DNA of 32,583 nt from Porticoccaceae bacterium (GCA_018663035.1 JABJEX010000054.1:1-32583), one strand, 5' to 3'; numbered from the stretch's first letter, positions 19,909-28,143 are shown. The notes: a model not told the origin generated them from the sequence alone. Numbers and translations: made by a program.

Positions 19909-21441
19909 ATGTCAAATACACAGACTGCAGATATTGGCTTGGGCCAAACTATTCTTCGCCGCGCGGCCATTACACCAAATGCTCGGGCACTGACCTTTGA
20001 AGGCCAGACCTGGACCTGTGCTGAACTTGGCGAGCGGGTGAGACGTCTGGCATCTGTGTTGCGCGACGGCGGTATTAAGGCTGGCGACCGTGTTGGCTAT
20101 ATAGGTCTAAACCATCCGGTGTTTTTGGAGACTCTCTATGCCTGTGGTTGTCTGGGTGCCATATTTGTGCCGCTCAATTTCCGCCTCACTGGCCCAGAGG
20201 TGCGTTTTATTGCCAATGACGCTGGTATTAGCACCATGTTGGCTGATGACATGCTGCGCCCGCTGATTGATGAAGAGAAGGAAAATTTACACTGTTCACG
20301 CTTTATTACCATAGAGACCGATGCGGATAACTGGGAGCCTCTAGCTCCGCTTATGGCCGCTGCTGATCCTATTGCGGCTAGCGAGAAGGTCGCGGTCGAC
20401 GATGTGGCCTTTATTATGTATACCTCTGGTACTACGGGCCTGCCTAAAGGCGCCATGCTTACTCATGGCAATATTTTCTGGAACAGTATCAACGTGTGCT
20501 TTGGCGAAGATACTATGGATAGCACTACACTGACCTGTGCGCCGTTGTTCCATATTGGTGGCCTGAATGTTACAACTCTTTTGTCTCTAGCCAAGGGCAT
20601 TGAGGTTGTGTTGTTGCGAGCCTTTGATGCGGGGCAGGTTCTGGCGTTAATCGAAGAGCATAAGATCAGCACCATGTTCGGAGCGCCGACCATGTTTCTG
20701 ATGATGGCGCAGCATGAAAATTTTGCCAGCACAGATCTCTCCAGTATCAGCACCCTAACCTGCGGTGGTGCACCGGTACCGGTGCCACTGATCAAGACCT
20801 ATGGTGAGCGCGGGGTAAATTTCTGTCAGGGCTATGGCCTAACGGAGACAGCGCCCTTTGCTAGCCTGCTGGCCAGTGATTTGGCGATGGTTAAGGTGGG
20901 TTCAGCAGGTAAGGCACCTATGTTTACCCAGGTGCGCATTGTCGATGGGGACAATAACCCTGTTGCTGCCGGTGTTCATGGCGAGGTCTGCATTAAGGGC
21001 CCCAATGTGATGAAGGGCTACTGGAACCGCGAAGATGCTACTGCCGAAGCTATTGATGATCAGGGTTGGTTCCACAGTGGCGATATTGGTTATTTAGATG
21101 ATGAAGACTTTCTATTCCTCTGCGATCGCGTCAAAGATATGGTGATCACCGGTGGTGAGAACGTTTATCCAGCTGAAGTTGAAAGTGTTCTCTACGGTCA
21201 CAAGTCTGTTCTGGAAGTGGCGGTGATAGGCCTTCCCGATGACAAATGGGGTGAGGCGGTGACTGCAGTGGTGGTTCTGGAAGAGGGTGCCGAGCTGAGC
21301 CTCGAAGAGCTGCGTGATTTTGCGGGAGAATCTTTGGCGCGCTACAAGCTGCCGAGTCGTTTGCACTTTATGGATCTGTTGCCAAGAAACCCAGCCGGTA
21401 AGGTACAGAAATTCAAGATTAACGAGCAGCTGGGGCTTTAA
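19909..21441 (+). CDS. AMP-forming acyl-CoA synthetase (FadD-like)
   Basis: ANL-superfamily ligase that activates a carboxylic acid to its CoA thioester through an acyl-adenylate. The 510-aa protein has the phosphate loop YTSGTTGLPKGAML (171-184), APLFHIGGLN, GYGLTET, the hinge GWFHSGDIGYLDDEDFLFLCDR, GGENVYPAEVE, and catalytic Lys498 in NPAGKVQK. AAGGGG lies 8 nt before the ATG. It is alone on the + strand, between dnaE2 and imuB, which are both on the minus strand. It ends 14 bp from the imuB stop. Substrate is not determined; activation of the acid consumed by the downstream acyl-CoA dehydrogenase/atu genes is plausible (an AtuH-like role). Confidence 0.9.
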   Translation: MSNTQTADIGLGQTILRRAAITPNARALTFEGQTWTCAELGERVRRLASVLRDGGIKAGDRVGYIGLNHPVFLETLYACGCLGAIFVPLNFRLTGPEVRFIANDAGISTMLADDMLRPLIDEEKENLHCSRFITIETDADNWEPLAPLMAAADPIAASEKVAVDDVAFIMYTSGTTGLPKGAMLTHGNIFWNSINVCFGEDTMDSTTLTCAPLFHIGGLNVTTLLSLAKGIEVVLLRAFDAGQVLALIEEHKISTMFGAPTMFLMMAQHENFASTDLSSISTLTCGGAPVPVPLIKTYGERGVNFCQGYGLTETAPFASLLASDLAMVKVGSAGKAPMFTQVRIVDGDNNPVAAGVHGEVCIKGPNVMKGYWNREDATAEAIDDQGWFHSGDIGYLDDEDFLFLCDRVKDMVITGGENVYPAEVESVLYGHKSVLEVAVIGLPDDKWGEAVTAVVVLEEGAELSLEELRDFAGESLARYKLPSRLHFMDLLPRNPAGKVQKFKINEQLGL

Positions 21442-21499
21442 ACCCAGCTGACAGATCAAGCAAATAGGCCATGGACAAACCAGCGTCTGTCCATGGCCT
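21427..21499. terminator. Two hairpins at the converging acyl-CoA synthetase/imuB ends
   Basis: CAGCTGGG (21427-21434) pairs with CCCAGCTG (21443-21450) around the synthetase stop codon. AGGCCATGGACA (21466-21477) pairs perfectly over 12 bp with TGTCCATGGCCT (21488-21499) inside the last codons of imuB. The genes converge with a 14-bp gap. Neither stem has a proper U-run, so a bidirectional terminator or a transcription-collision buffer is an inference. Confidence 0.45.
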
Positions 21500-22946
21500 C
21501 TCTAAATAACCAGTAGCGTGCACCTTTGCTATCACATGCCAGATAGTAATCGCGCTGCTGCTCGTTCTGCCACCAATTGCCACAGAGCCGCTGTGGCCCA
21601 CTGATTAGTTTTAATGGCCTGTGCCAGTACAGCTGCTGGTTGCGTATCTGTACAGGTACAGGTTTGTCTAATAGCCACAGAGGCTGTGGCGTCTGTTTCC
21701 CATAACTGACATCTATCTGAGTCGCAGTGGTTGTCTGTTGGTTGGCCAGGCCCAGGGTTCCGGCCTGTTCTGGTAGATTCTCTTGTTTTAGTACTGGCTG
21801 AAATAAAGCCTCTGCACCCAGTCGGGCATTAAGGCTATCGATTAGGTCTGAAGAGGAGCGGTTATCTGTTTGTTCGCCGAATAAATCCAGATTAAACATA
21901 CCCGCAGGTGCCTCTATAAACTGGTCTGCATAGAGAATGATCTGTTCGATACTGCGCGGTAGTTCTTGGCGCTCTAGTTGTAGACGACTGAGATTGAGTA
22001 GCATCGACCAGCTGTTTTGACTGCTGGAGAGTCGGATAGACATTTGCTTGGACTCTCCTATTAGAGGCTCAAAGCGCCAGTGCATCTCTAGGCAGTGACA
22101 TTGCCGTGCAATCATGTACTGGCAGAGACGCTGGAGTAGCGTTTTCATAGGAAACAGCAGGCTCTCTTTGTTAAAAATCCCCTGGGGGTTGTGAATCAGG
22201 TCGTAAAAGCTACTGGGTGGCTGGAATCTTGTTGCTGTAAAGGGGCGTTGATTGTTGAGTTGCTGAATAGTTGCCATCAATTCAGCATCGAAACGCTCAC
22301 TTAGCGCACTGCGCGGCAGGGCCAGTAAGTCAGCCAGGCTGGTCAACCCCAGCTGCTTAAAGCTCTGCTGCTGTTTGCGGCTGGTCTCTAGTTTATAGAG
22401 TGCTGTACCTTGCAGGCTCTGCTGTATCTGTTGGCTGCTGGGCAAATGGGTTTGGAAGCTGGGTTTGCAGAGCAGGCGTGCGGCGAGCGGGTTCTCAGCT
22501 AGACCGTTAACTGCAGTAATTCCCTGCTGCTGAAGCTTGTTTTGCAGTTCGCACAACAGAGCATCATAGCCTTTAAAAAGTCGGTCGCAGCCGGAAATCT
22601 CCAGCCATAGGCCCAGTTCTTTATGGATAATAACTTCGGGGCTAAAGCTATAGGCCAGCAGTGCTAGCTGTTGCAGGCGCTCCTGTTCCTGTTCTGCGCG
22701 TCTGCTTAGGGTCAGTAACTCAGGGCACAGGGCGAGAGCGGTAGATAGGGACAGTTGTTTTCCTACACCCCAGGCTGAGGCCTGACTGTTGCAGCAGAGT
22801 ACCTGCTGAACATTTTTTTGATGGCCAATTACCGCTATAGGTTTGCTCTGCTGTTCTGGCGTCAACTGGGGTAATAGAGTCTCAAGACTCAGCAGAGGGA
22901 ACTGCAGATAGAGCCAGATTTCCTGGCGCTTGGAAGAGCTGGCCAT
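21456..22946 (-). CDS. imuB: ImuB, catalytically dead Y-family polymerase homologue
   Basis: Scaffold of the ImuABC mutasome that links DnaE2 to the beta clamp. The 496-aa protein has a Y-family polymerase fold (about 8-400) but lacks catalytic acids. The segment WLYLQFP (11-17) has no Asp where active enzymes have the first metal ligand, and LGLWLEIS (111-118) replaces the usual SxDE-A-Y-LD pattern. A C-terminal region with PQPLWLLDKPVPVQ follows, typical of ImuB. The start ATG directly abuts the imuA stop. The transcript would run from the LexA-controlled imuA promoter. Glutamine-rich and low in acidic clusters, but the length and motifs are normal for the family. Confidence 0.92.
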   Translation of the reverse strand: MASSSKRQEIWLYLQFPLLSLETLLPQLTPEQQSKPIAVIGHQKNVQQVLCCNSQASAWGVGKQLSLSTALALCPELLTLSRRAEQEQERLQQLALLAYSFSPEVIIHKELGLWLEISGCDRLFKGYDALLCELQNKLQQQGITAVNGLAENPLAARLLCKPSFQTHLPSSQQIQQSLQGTALYKLETSRKQQQSFKQLGLTSLADLLALPRSALSERFDAELMATIQQLNNQRPFTATRFQPPSSFYDLIHNPQGIFNKESLLFPMKTLLQRLCQYMIARQCHCLEMHWRFEPLIGESKQMSIRLSSSQNSWSMLLNLSRLQLERQELPRSIEQIILYADQFIEAPAGMFNLDLFGEQTDNRSSSDLIDSLNARLGAEALFQPVLKQENLPEQAGTLGLANQQTTTATQIDVSYGKQTPQPLWLLDKPVPVQIRNQQLYWHRPLKLISGPQRLCGNWWQNEQQRDYYLACDSKGARYWLFREAMDRRWFVHGLFA

Positions 22947-23657
22947 TTAATTGCCAGACCCGGATGCAGAGATGCTGCCATAGGCATGGTGCTGACCCGT
23001 AGGCAGCTGATTGAGAGCTATACGCTGAGTAGAGTTGTGGTCTAAATTCAGTTCTAGTCGGTCTCCCGGCGCTTTGCCGCGCAGTTTGCGCACAGTGAGT
23101 TGCAATTGATTTACCGACTGACTGTCGAGCTCCAGACGAAGCGCTGCTGGCGAAGGGTCTGTGAGGGTTTTGATCGAGCTAAACAAGAAAGCTGCTCTGC
23201 TGCTGTCTGCCGCCGCCAACTGCAACTTGCGTAGATCTGTATAACGAAGATGCTGCTCACCACTCCAGGCCAATAGCAGGGCACCATTGCGGATGGACTG
23301 CTCGGCCACCCAGAGCCACTCTGTGGGGTTTTTGCTGCGCACTATTAACAGCCTGTCTAGGGCGATGCCAGCTGCAGCCAGTCTTGGGGCATAGGGTTGA
23401 TAGGGCGGATCTAACCACAGGCAGAGTTGGTTGCTGCTGCTCTGTTCTTTAACAATGGGCAGCAGCAGGCTTAGTTCACCTATACCAAGTCGTCTAGGAA
23501 GTAATTCAGTCAGTGCGGCTGTCGGCCAGCCACCCTGTAATAGCAGATCCAAACTGTTGTGGCCTGTGCCTAGGGTGCGGCGCGGTAGACGCAGGTTGCG
23601 ACCGCGCCAAGTGTCCTGACGGGTCAGCAGGCTGGAGATTATTTCTGTATTCGCCAT
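22947..23657 (-). CDS. imuA: ImuA, SOS mutasome accessory protein
   Basis: RecA/SulA-like accessory protein needed with ImuB and DnaE2 for induced mutagenesis. The 236-aa protein has the family N-terminal pattern GTGHNSLDLLLQGGWPTAALTELL (about 30-53), with GIGE where the degenerate Walker A region lies, WLDPPYQPYAPRLAAAGI, and a LRKLQLAAADSSRAAFLF core segment. It is first in a two-gene unit with imuB. A perfect LexA box sits 38 bp upstream of the ATG. No strong ribosome binding site is visible. Confidence 0.88.
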   Translation of the reverse strand: MANTEIISSLLTRQDTWRGRNLRLPRRTLGTGHNSLDLLLQGGWPTAALTELLPRRLGIGELSLLLPIVKEQSSSNQLCLWLDPPYQPYAPRLAAAGIALDRLLIVRSKNPTEWLWVAEQSIRNGALLLAWSGEQHLRYTDLRKLQLAAADSSRAAFLFSSIKTLTDPSPAALRLELDSQSVNQLQLTVRKLRGKAPGDRLELNLDHNSTQRIALNQLPTGQHHAYGSISASGSGN

Positions 23658-23695
23658 GTAGAGAGATATGCTGGGTTAAATAATAGATTCTATAA

Positions 23696-23715
23696 TACTG
23701 TTAATATATACAGTA
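23696..23715 (-). promoter_or_regulatory. LexA (SOS) box of imuAB
   Basis: TACTGTTAATATATACAGTA is a perfect CTGT-N8-ACAG palindrome with an AT-rich core and TA flanks, 38 bp before the imuA start. Its flanks and layout match the dnaE2 box, so both parts of the split mutasome should respond together to DNA damage. The start of the araC gene is about 100 bp away on the other side. Confidence 0.92.
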
Positions 23716-23782
23716 GTTTGTTAAATGTCATCTATAAATACAGGTTTATTGCAGGCAGCTTAAGGTGGTAAAGTAGCGCTTA

Positions 23783-23802
23783 AAGCCCAATTGAAGCCCA
23801 AT
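23783..23802 (+). repeat. Tandem AAGCCCAAT repeat before the araC-type gene
   Basis: AAGCCCAAT occurs at 23783-23791 and 23794-23802, an 11-bp period, ending 16 bp before the ATG. One helical turn between copies could suit a regulator half-site pair; autoregulation is speculation. No clear promoter or ribosome binding site is seen in this 161-bp gap. Confidence 0.4.
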
Positions 23803-23818
23803 AAAAATTACATTTCCT

Positions 23819-24853
23819 ATGGCCGCAAACTCTGTCTCTGACCAGCTAGTAGACCCCAACTGGAGCATTTATGCCGCGCCAATTAATACGCTGTTGCAGG
23901 TGGCCGAACAGTTGGGTGTGGACAGAAATACCCTGTTACTGGCCTGTGGGTTGGATGAGAGCGAACTAAAAATTCCCGAGCGCCGCTTTCCGGTAAACAG
24001 CTATTTTCGGCTTTTTCAGTTGGCGGCAGATACCACCAATGATCCAGATTTTGGGCTCAGGGTAGGGCGAGTGACCTATCTAAAGGGGCTCAATCTACAG
24101 CTCTATCTGTCTACAGTATGTGAATGTTTTCGCGACTATCTAAATTTAATTCCCAGCAGTCTGAGGCTGCGTGGTGACATAGGCCAGATGGCCGCATACC
24201 GGACTGATGATCAGGTGGAATTGCGCTGGGAGCCGCTGCTGCCAGAGATTGGTCGCAAGCGCTTGATCTGTGACGAAATGCTATCTGCCTCTGTGGGTAT
24301 TTTTAATTCGCTCTGTGTTATGCCTGTGGCGGTTACAAAGGTGAGTTTTACCTATTCTAGGCCTCAGGATATTACTAAGCTTGAGGAGACCTTTGGTCGC
24401 AACCTATCCTTTGAGCAGCCTTATAGCAGTCTATTTTTTAGTCGACAGGCATTAGATTTTCCGATTCTTAAACAGGATTATCAGGATGGCCCAGATCAAA
24501 AGCATAGGTTCCGCGAACTGTTTGAAGACAACGACCCCTCGGATCAATTACTGGCTACTCTTAAACAGTCTATTGTGCAGTATTTACCTGAGGGTGGCGT
24601 AACCATAGATAAGCTTGCCAGTAAGCTTAATATCTCTAGGCGAACGCTCCAGCGTCGTCTCGCAGACCGCAATACGAATTTTCTGCATATTCTTCAGGAG
24701 GTGCGCTCCAAGGTGGCGCTGCGCTATCTCTCAGATGAGCGTCTGGGTATTACCGAGATTGCTTTTCTACTAGGTTATGCGGATCAGGGTTCGTTCTCCA
24801 GTGCTTTCAAGAGCTGGCATGGCGTTTCACCTCGCGATTACAGGCGCAAATAA
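23819..24853 (+). CDS. AraC-family transcriptional regulator
   Basis: 344-aa one-component regulator. The N-terminal two-thirds matches the arabinose-binding-like domain of the OruR/ToxR-like group (about 25-210, with RFPVNSYFRLFQLAADTTNDPDFGLRVG). The C-terminal domain (about 250-342) has two helix-turn-helix units, KLASKLNISRRTLQRRL and ITEIAFLLGYADQGSFSSAFKSWHG, ending in the SPRDYRR signature. It is followed after 110 bp by the acyl-CoA dehydrogenase on the same strand and heads the catabolic cluster. I infer it senses an acid or acyl-CoA intermediate and activates that cluster, including the direct-repeat promoter before atuA. Members of this group often control lipid or aromatic catabolism. 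Confidence 0.9.
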   Translation: MAANSVSDQLVDPNWSIYAAPINTLLQVAEQLGVDRNTLLLACGLDESELKIPERRFPVNSYFRLFQLAADTTNDPDFGLRVGRVTYLKGLNLQLYLSTVCECFRDYLNLIPSSLRLRGDIGQMAAYRTDDQVELRWEPLLPEIGRKRLICDEMLSASVGIFNSLCVMPVAVTKVSFTYSRPQDITKLEETFGRNLSFEQPYSSLFFSRQALDFPILKQDYQDGPDQKHRFRELFEDNDPSDQLLATLKQSIVQYLPEGGVTIDKLASKLNISRRTLQRRLADRNTNFLHILQEVRSKVALRYLSDERLGITEIAFLLGYADQGSFSSAFKSWHGVSPRDYRRK

Positions 24854-24963
24854 TCGCGGCTTGTTTGGCGTTATTTCCCAATTAAATGGCACTTATTCCC
24901 TTGCTGGGGTTTGTTGCTGTGCCTACCATCCTGTACAGATACATTACATACACAGGTTTTTCT

Positions 24964-26136
24964 ATGTCGTTGGACTTTGACAGTGCCAGACTACCCAATC
25001 GCAACCTAACGCCAGAACACCAAGAGTGGCGTGCACAGTTGCGCCGATTTATTGATCGCGAGATTGTGCCTTATGCAGAAGACTGGGATGAAAAGGGTTC
25101 AATACCTGATGAGCTGTGGACCAAGGCTGCGGAGGTTGGCCTCTTGGGGTTAGGTTATCCAGAGGAGTTTGGGGGCGTCTCTGAGGGCATAGATCTCTGG
25201 TATAGCATTATTGTTAACGAGGAGATGGCTCGGGTTGCAGTGGGCGGTGTGGCGGCCACATTGCTGGTACATGGAATAGGTTTGCCACCAGTGATTAATT
25301 TTGGCTCTGATGAGCTCAAGCAGATGGTGGCTCCGCCTGTTTTAGCAGGCACCAAGCGAATTTCTCTGGCTATTACTGAGCCCGGTGGAGGCTCTGATGT
25401 TGCCCAGCTGCAAACAACGGCGCGACTGGATGGCGATCATTATGTGGTCAATGGTTCTAAAACCTATATTACTGGCGGTATGAACGCTAACTGGTTTACC
25501 ACGGCGGTACGCACTGGTGGTGATGGAGCTGCTGGCGTATCTACGCTGCTTATTCCAGCGGATGCGCAGGGCGTTTCACGCACCGCACTGGATAAAAAGC
25601 AGGGCTGGTGGTGTTCGGATACTGCAACCATTTACTTTGAAGATGTGCGCGTGCCTGCGGGTAATTTGCTGGGCCAGGAGAACAAGGGCTTTAGCGTGAT
25701 TATGAATAATTTTAACGCTGAGCGTTTGGCGATGGCGGCGGCGATGGAGGCTCTGTCTAGAGTCTGTCTTGAGGATGCGGTAGCCTGGGCTCGCGAGCGG
25801 AAAACCTTTGGTAAGCGGCTTGCAGACCATCAGGTTATCCGTCATAAAATTGCTGAGATGAAACAGCGAATTAATGCCACGCAGGCCTATTTATTGATGA
25901 CCTGCGAGCAGGTTCAGGCTGGCACTGAGAATGCGGGTGATATAGCTCTGTTAAAGGTGCAGAGTAGCCAGACTATGGAGTTTTGCGCGCGCGAGGCGAT
26001 GCAGATTTTAGGTGGGATTGGCTATATGCGCGGCAATAGGGTAGAGCGAATTTATCGCGAGGTTCGGGTTAATGCTATCGGCGGCGGGTCTGAGGAGATT
26101 ATGCGGGATTTGGCCGCTCGTCAGTTTGCGCTTTAA
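24964..26136 (+). CDS. Acyl-CoA dehydrogenase (AtuD-like candidate)
   Basis: FAD enzyme that introduces the alpha-beta double bond into an acyl-CoA. The 390-aa protein has the three-domain pattern: an N-terminal helical part, then LAITEPGGGSDVAQLQTTA and VNGSKTYITGG for flavin/substrate binding, then ARERKTFGKRL and the C-terminal QILGGIGYMRGNRVERIYRE. Where many family members have the catalytic Glu in YEG[TS], this one reads IGGGSEE, so the base must lie elsewhere or be one of the two following Glu. I chose the ATG at 24964 because the upstream 26 codons of open frame have no family resemblance. It is probably the citronellyl-CoA-dehydrogenase-type step (AtuD) for the atu genes downstream, but separated from them by SCP2 and MFS genes. 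Confidence 0.88.
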   Translation: MSLDFDSARLPNRNLTPEHQEWRAQLRRFIDREIVPYAEDWDEKGSIPDELWTKAAEVGLLGLGYPEEFGGVSEGIDLWYSIIVNEEMARVAVGGVAATLLVHGIGLPPVINFGSDELKQMVAPPVLAGTKRISLAITEPGGGSDVAQLQTTARLDGDHYVVNGSKTYITGGMNANWFTTAVRTGGDGAAGVSTLLIPADAQGVSRTALDKKQGWWCSDTATIYFEDVRVPAGNLLGQENKGFSVIMNNFNAERLAMAAAMEALSRVCLEDAVAWARERKTFGKRLADHQVIRHKIAEMKQRINATQAYLLMTCEQVQAGTENAGDIALLKVQSSQTMEFCAREAMQILGGIGYMRGNRVERIYREVRVNAIGGGSEEIMRDLAARQFAL

Positions 26137-26157
26137 GGGTTGACTGGCTGCGAGATG

Positions 26158-26203
26158 CTATGTGAACAGGGCCCTGGTTGATCTCAGGGCGTTGCCCACA
26201 TAG
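26158..26203. terminator. Two-tier hairpin between converging dehydrogenase and SCP2 genes
   Basis: CTATGTG (26158-26164) pairs with CACATAG (26197-26203), and an inner GCCCTG (26171-26176) pairs with CAGGGC (26185-26190). It lies in the 102-bp gap between converging genes and could stop transcripts in both directions. There is no U-tract, so confidence is limited. Confidence 0.4.
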
Positions 26204-26238
26204 TAACTGGCAGATACTGGGCGAGGCTAGCAACGACC

Positions 26239-26538
26239 TTATGACAGCAGCGGTACTAGTTTCATTGCGATGCCCATATCACCCTGAATTTTAAGCTTGC
26301 CGGACATAAAGGCAGAGGTGCCGTCTAGCTTTCCTGCAGCCATATCCATAAAGTTCTCAATGCTAATGGCTATGGTGCAGCCGGCATCGGCGTCCTCATT
26401 GCTTAGTATATTGGGTACCTGTGTGGCATCTAGCACTAGAATGCCGTTATCACCGAAATCAAATTTCAAGACTGCACCCAACCCACAATCTTCCCCAATT
26501 TTTTCTTTTAAACCGGCTGTAACTGCTTCCAACGACAT
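26239..26538 (-). CDS. Stand-alone SCP2 sterol-carrier domain protein
   Basis: 99-aa protein that is essentially one SCP2 domain, a small hydrophobic-tunnel fold that binds sterols, fatty acids or acyl-CoAs. Visible family features are LKFDFGDNGILVLDA, the AGCTIAISIENFMDMAAGKLDGTSAFMSGKLKIQGDMGIAMKL block (about 53-95) and the hydrophobic C-terminal helix. AGAGGG lies about 8 nt before the ATG. It is the only minus-strand gene in the catabolic cluster and diverges from the MFS transporter over a 221-bp gap. I infer a carrier role for a hydrophobic acyl substrate of the neighbouring enzymes. Confidence 0.85.
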   Translation of the reverse strand: MSLEAVTAGLKEKIGEDCGLGAVLKFDFGDNGILVLDATQVPNILSNEDADAGCTIAISIENFMDMAAGKLDGTSAFMSGKLKIQGDMGIAMKLVPLLS

Positions 26539-26759
26539 GGAGATACCCTCTGTTATTAATTTTTAGTCTGAATAGGACGGTAATGTTTACCCCTGCGAGA
26601 CAATTTATTGGTATTGATCTATGGATGCAAGTTAAACAGGTCGGCTGCAAATTATCACCTGAGTGACCGCTTGCATACTGCTGTGACCCTGATAATCTAA
26701 TCGTAACAGTCTGCATTCTGTTGGGCTGACCAAGCCATATAAAAATAATAAGGGTATCC

Positions 26760-28073
26760 ATGCACCAGTCACTAGCGCCACCGCAAGCATCACCAAAAGC
26801 CACGGGCATACTGCTGTTTCTGCTGCTGCTGAATATTCTCAATATGGTCGACCGCACTCTGATCACTAGTTTTGGTACAGCCATCATCAATGACCTAGGG
26901 CTAAGTGATTCTCAGTTTGGTTTGTTAACTGGGCCTATTTTTGTGTTCTTTTATTCGATTATGGGTCTGTTTATGGGGGCGCTGGCTGACCGCGTGCATC
27001 GCCCGCGTTTAATCGCGGCTGGTCTGGTCTTGTGGAGTGCGCTGACAGCGGTCTCTGGTGTGGCCAAGAGTTTTGCGCAAATTGGTATAGCGCGATTGTT
27101 TATAGGTGTTGGGGAGTCTGCGATGGCACCCTCAGCTATCTCTATGATTTCCGATATGTTCCCCAAGGCCAAGCGGGGCACTGCTACTGGAATTTACTAC
27201 TTAGGTGTGCCTTTGGGCGCCGGTGCCAGCTTTGTTGTTGCTGGGATTCTCGGGCCAATGATTGGCTGGCGCAACTGCTTCCTGTTGCTGGGTGGTCTGG
27301 GTCTGATATTGGCGGTGGTGCTGTTTTTTATCAGGGATCCAGAGCGTGGCGCCATGGAAGAAAAGGGCGGCGATGTCGAACAGCAGGAAAGTCTGATAAG
27401 CGGCAATTGGCGATCTATAGTCTCTGATGTGTTTCGGGTTGTGAAGTCTACGCCAGCCCTAGCTTGGACTATGCTGGGGGCGGTATTTCTGCACATTCCC
27501 CTGGGTGCTGGGCAGTTTGCTATTGTCTGGCTGGAGCGTGAGAGAGGCTTTGGTATTGGTGAAATAAGCGCCACCTATGGGCTTATTTACATAGTCTTTG
27601 GTACAGCGGGCACGTTTTTAGGGGGCATACTCAGCGACTGGTATCAGGCCCGATATAAGGGGGGGCGGGTGAGATTTTTGGCCCTCCTTATGCTTGGGGT
27701 GACGCCATTGCTTATTTCATTTCGGTTTGTAGAGCCATCCTCCGCGCTGTTTTACATAGGAATGGCGGCCGGTATGTTTAGCGTCAGCTCATTTTATGGC
27801 CCCGCATTTTCGACAGTCCAGGATCTGACGCCGGTGCGCCTGCGAGGTGTTATGACTGGACTGTTGCTGGTTGCTTCAAATCTGCTTGGGCTGGGTATAG
27901 GTGCGGTTATGACTGGGGTTTTAAGTGATGTTTTCTCCGCAAATCAAGTCTTTGAGCCGCTCACTAAGGCGCTGTTAAGTGCTGATCTTCTCTCTGCAGC
28001 AGCCCCCTTTAGCTTTATTATGGCCTCGATCTACCTTGAGCGTATGAAGCTGGCATCGGGATCTCAGGCTTAG
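26760..28073 (+). CDS. MFS transporter (Spinster/hexuronate-type)
   Basis: 437-aa major facilitator with about 12 membrane helices in two halves and a hydrophilic central loop (about 196-220, GAMEEKGGDVEQQES). The first half has DRTLITSFG in helix 1, the loop 2-3 motif GALADRVHRPRLI and the GESAMAPSAISMISDMFP stretch of the Spinster-like group. The second half has a weaker copy, GGILSDWYQARYKGG. An AAGGG lies before the ATG. In the upstream gap a weak TTGCAT-N16-TAATCT pair (26671-26698) could be its promoter. Its position between the acyl-CoA dehydrogenase/SCP2 pair and the atu operon suggests uptake of the organic-acid substrate; the substrate cannot be read from the sequence. Confidence 0.85.
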   Translation: MHQSLAPPQASPKATGILLFLLLLNILNMVDRTLITSFGTAIINDLGLSDSQFGLLTGPIFVFFYSIMGLFMGALADRVHRPRLIAAGLVLWSALTAVSGVAKSFAQIGIARLFIGVGESAMAPSAISMISDMFPKAKRGTATGIYYLGVPLGAGASFVVAGILGPMIGWRNCFLLLGGLGLILAVVLFFIRDPERGAMEEKGGDVEQQESLISGNWRSIVSDVFRVVKSTPALAWTMLGAVFLHIPLGAGQFAIVWLERERGFGIGEISATYGLIYIVFGTAGTFLGGILSDWYQARYKGGRVRFLALLMLGVTPLLISFRFVEPSSALFYIGMAAGMFSVSSFYGPAFSTVQDLTPVRLRGVMTGLLLVASNLLGLGIGAVMTGVLSDVFSANQVFEPLTKALLSADLLSAAAPFSFIMASIYLERMKLASGSQA

Positions 28074-28097
28074 GTTGGGATCCATTGCGTAGACATT

Positions 28098-28143
28098 TGG
28101 CATAGGCTCTTATATTGCTGGCATAGAATCCAAAGAGTATCTG
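28098..28143 (+). promoter_or_regulatory. AraC-style direct-repeat operator and promoter of the atu operon
   Basis: TGGCATAG occurs twice in the same orientation, at 28098-28105 and 28119-28126, exactly 21 bp apart (two helical turns), the spacing typical of AraC-family half-sites. The second copy overlaps a TTGCTG -35-like hexamer (28115-28120) that is 17 bp from a TATCTG -10-like hexamer (28138-28143). This is the layout of a class II activator promoter. It lies 55-100 bp before atuA. Recognition by the nearby AraC-type protein is inference. Confidence 0.45.

Noticed and set aside
24926-24956. CTGTACAG and nearby ACACAG before the acyl-CoA dehydrogenase, considered as a third LexA box
   Set aside because: The spacing does not give CTGT-N8-ACAG.
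24886-24963. Upstream extension of the acyl-CoA dehydrogenase frame, checked as a signal or anchor sequence
   Set aside because: The residues are hydrophobic, but homologues start at the later Met and the extension overlaps the likely promoter region.
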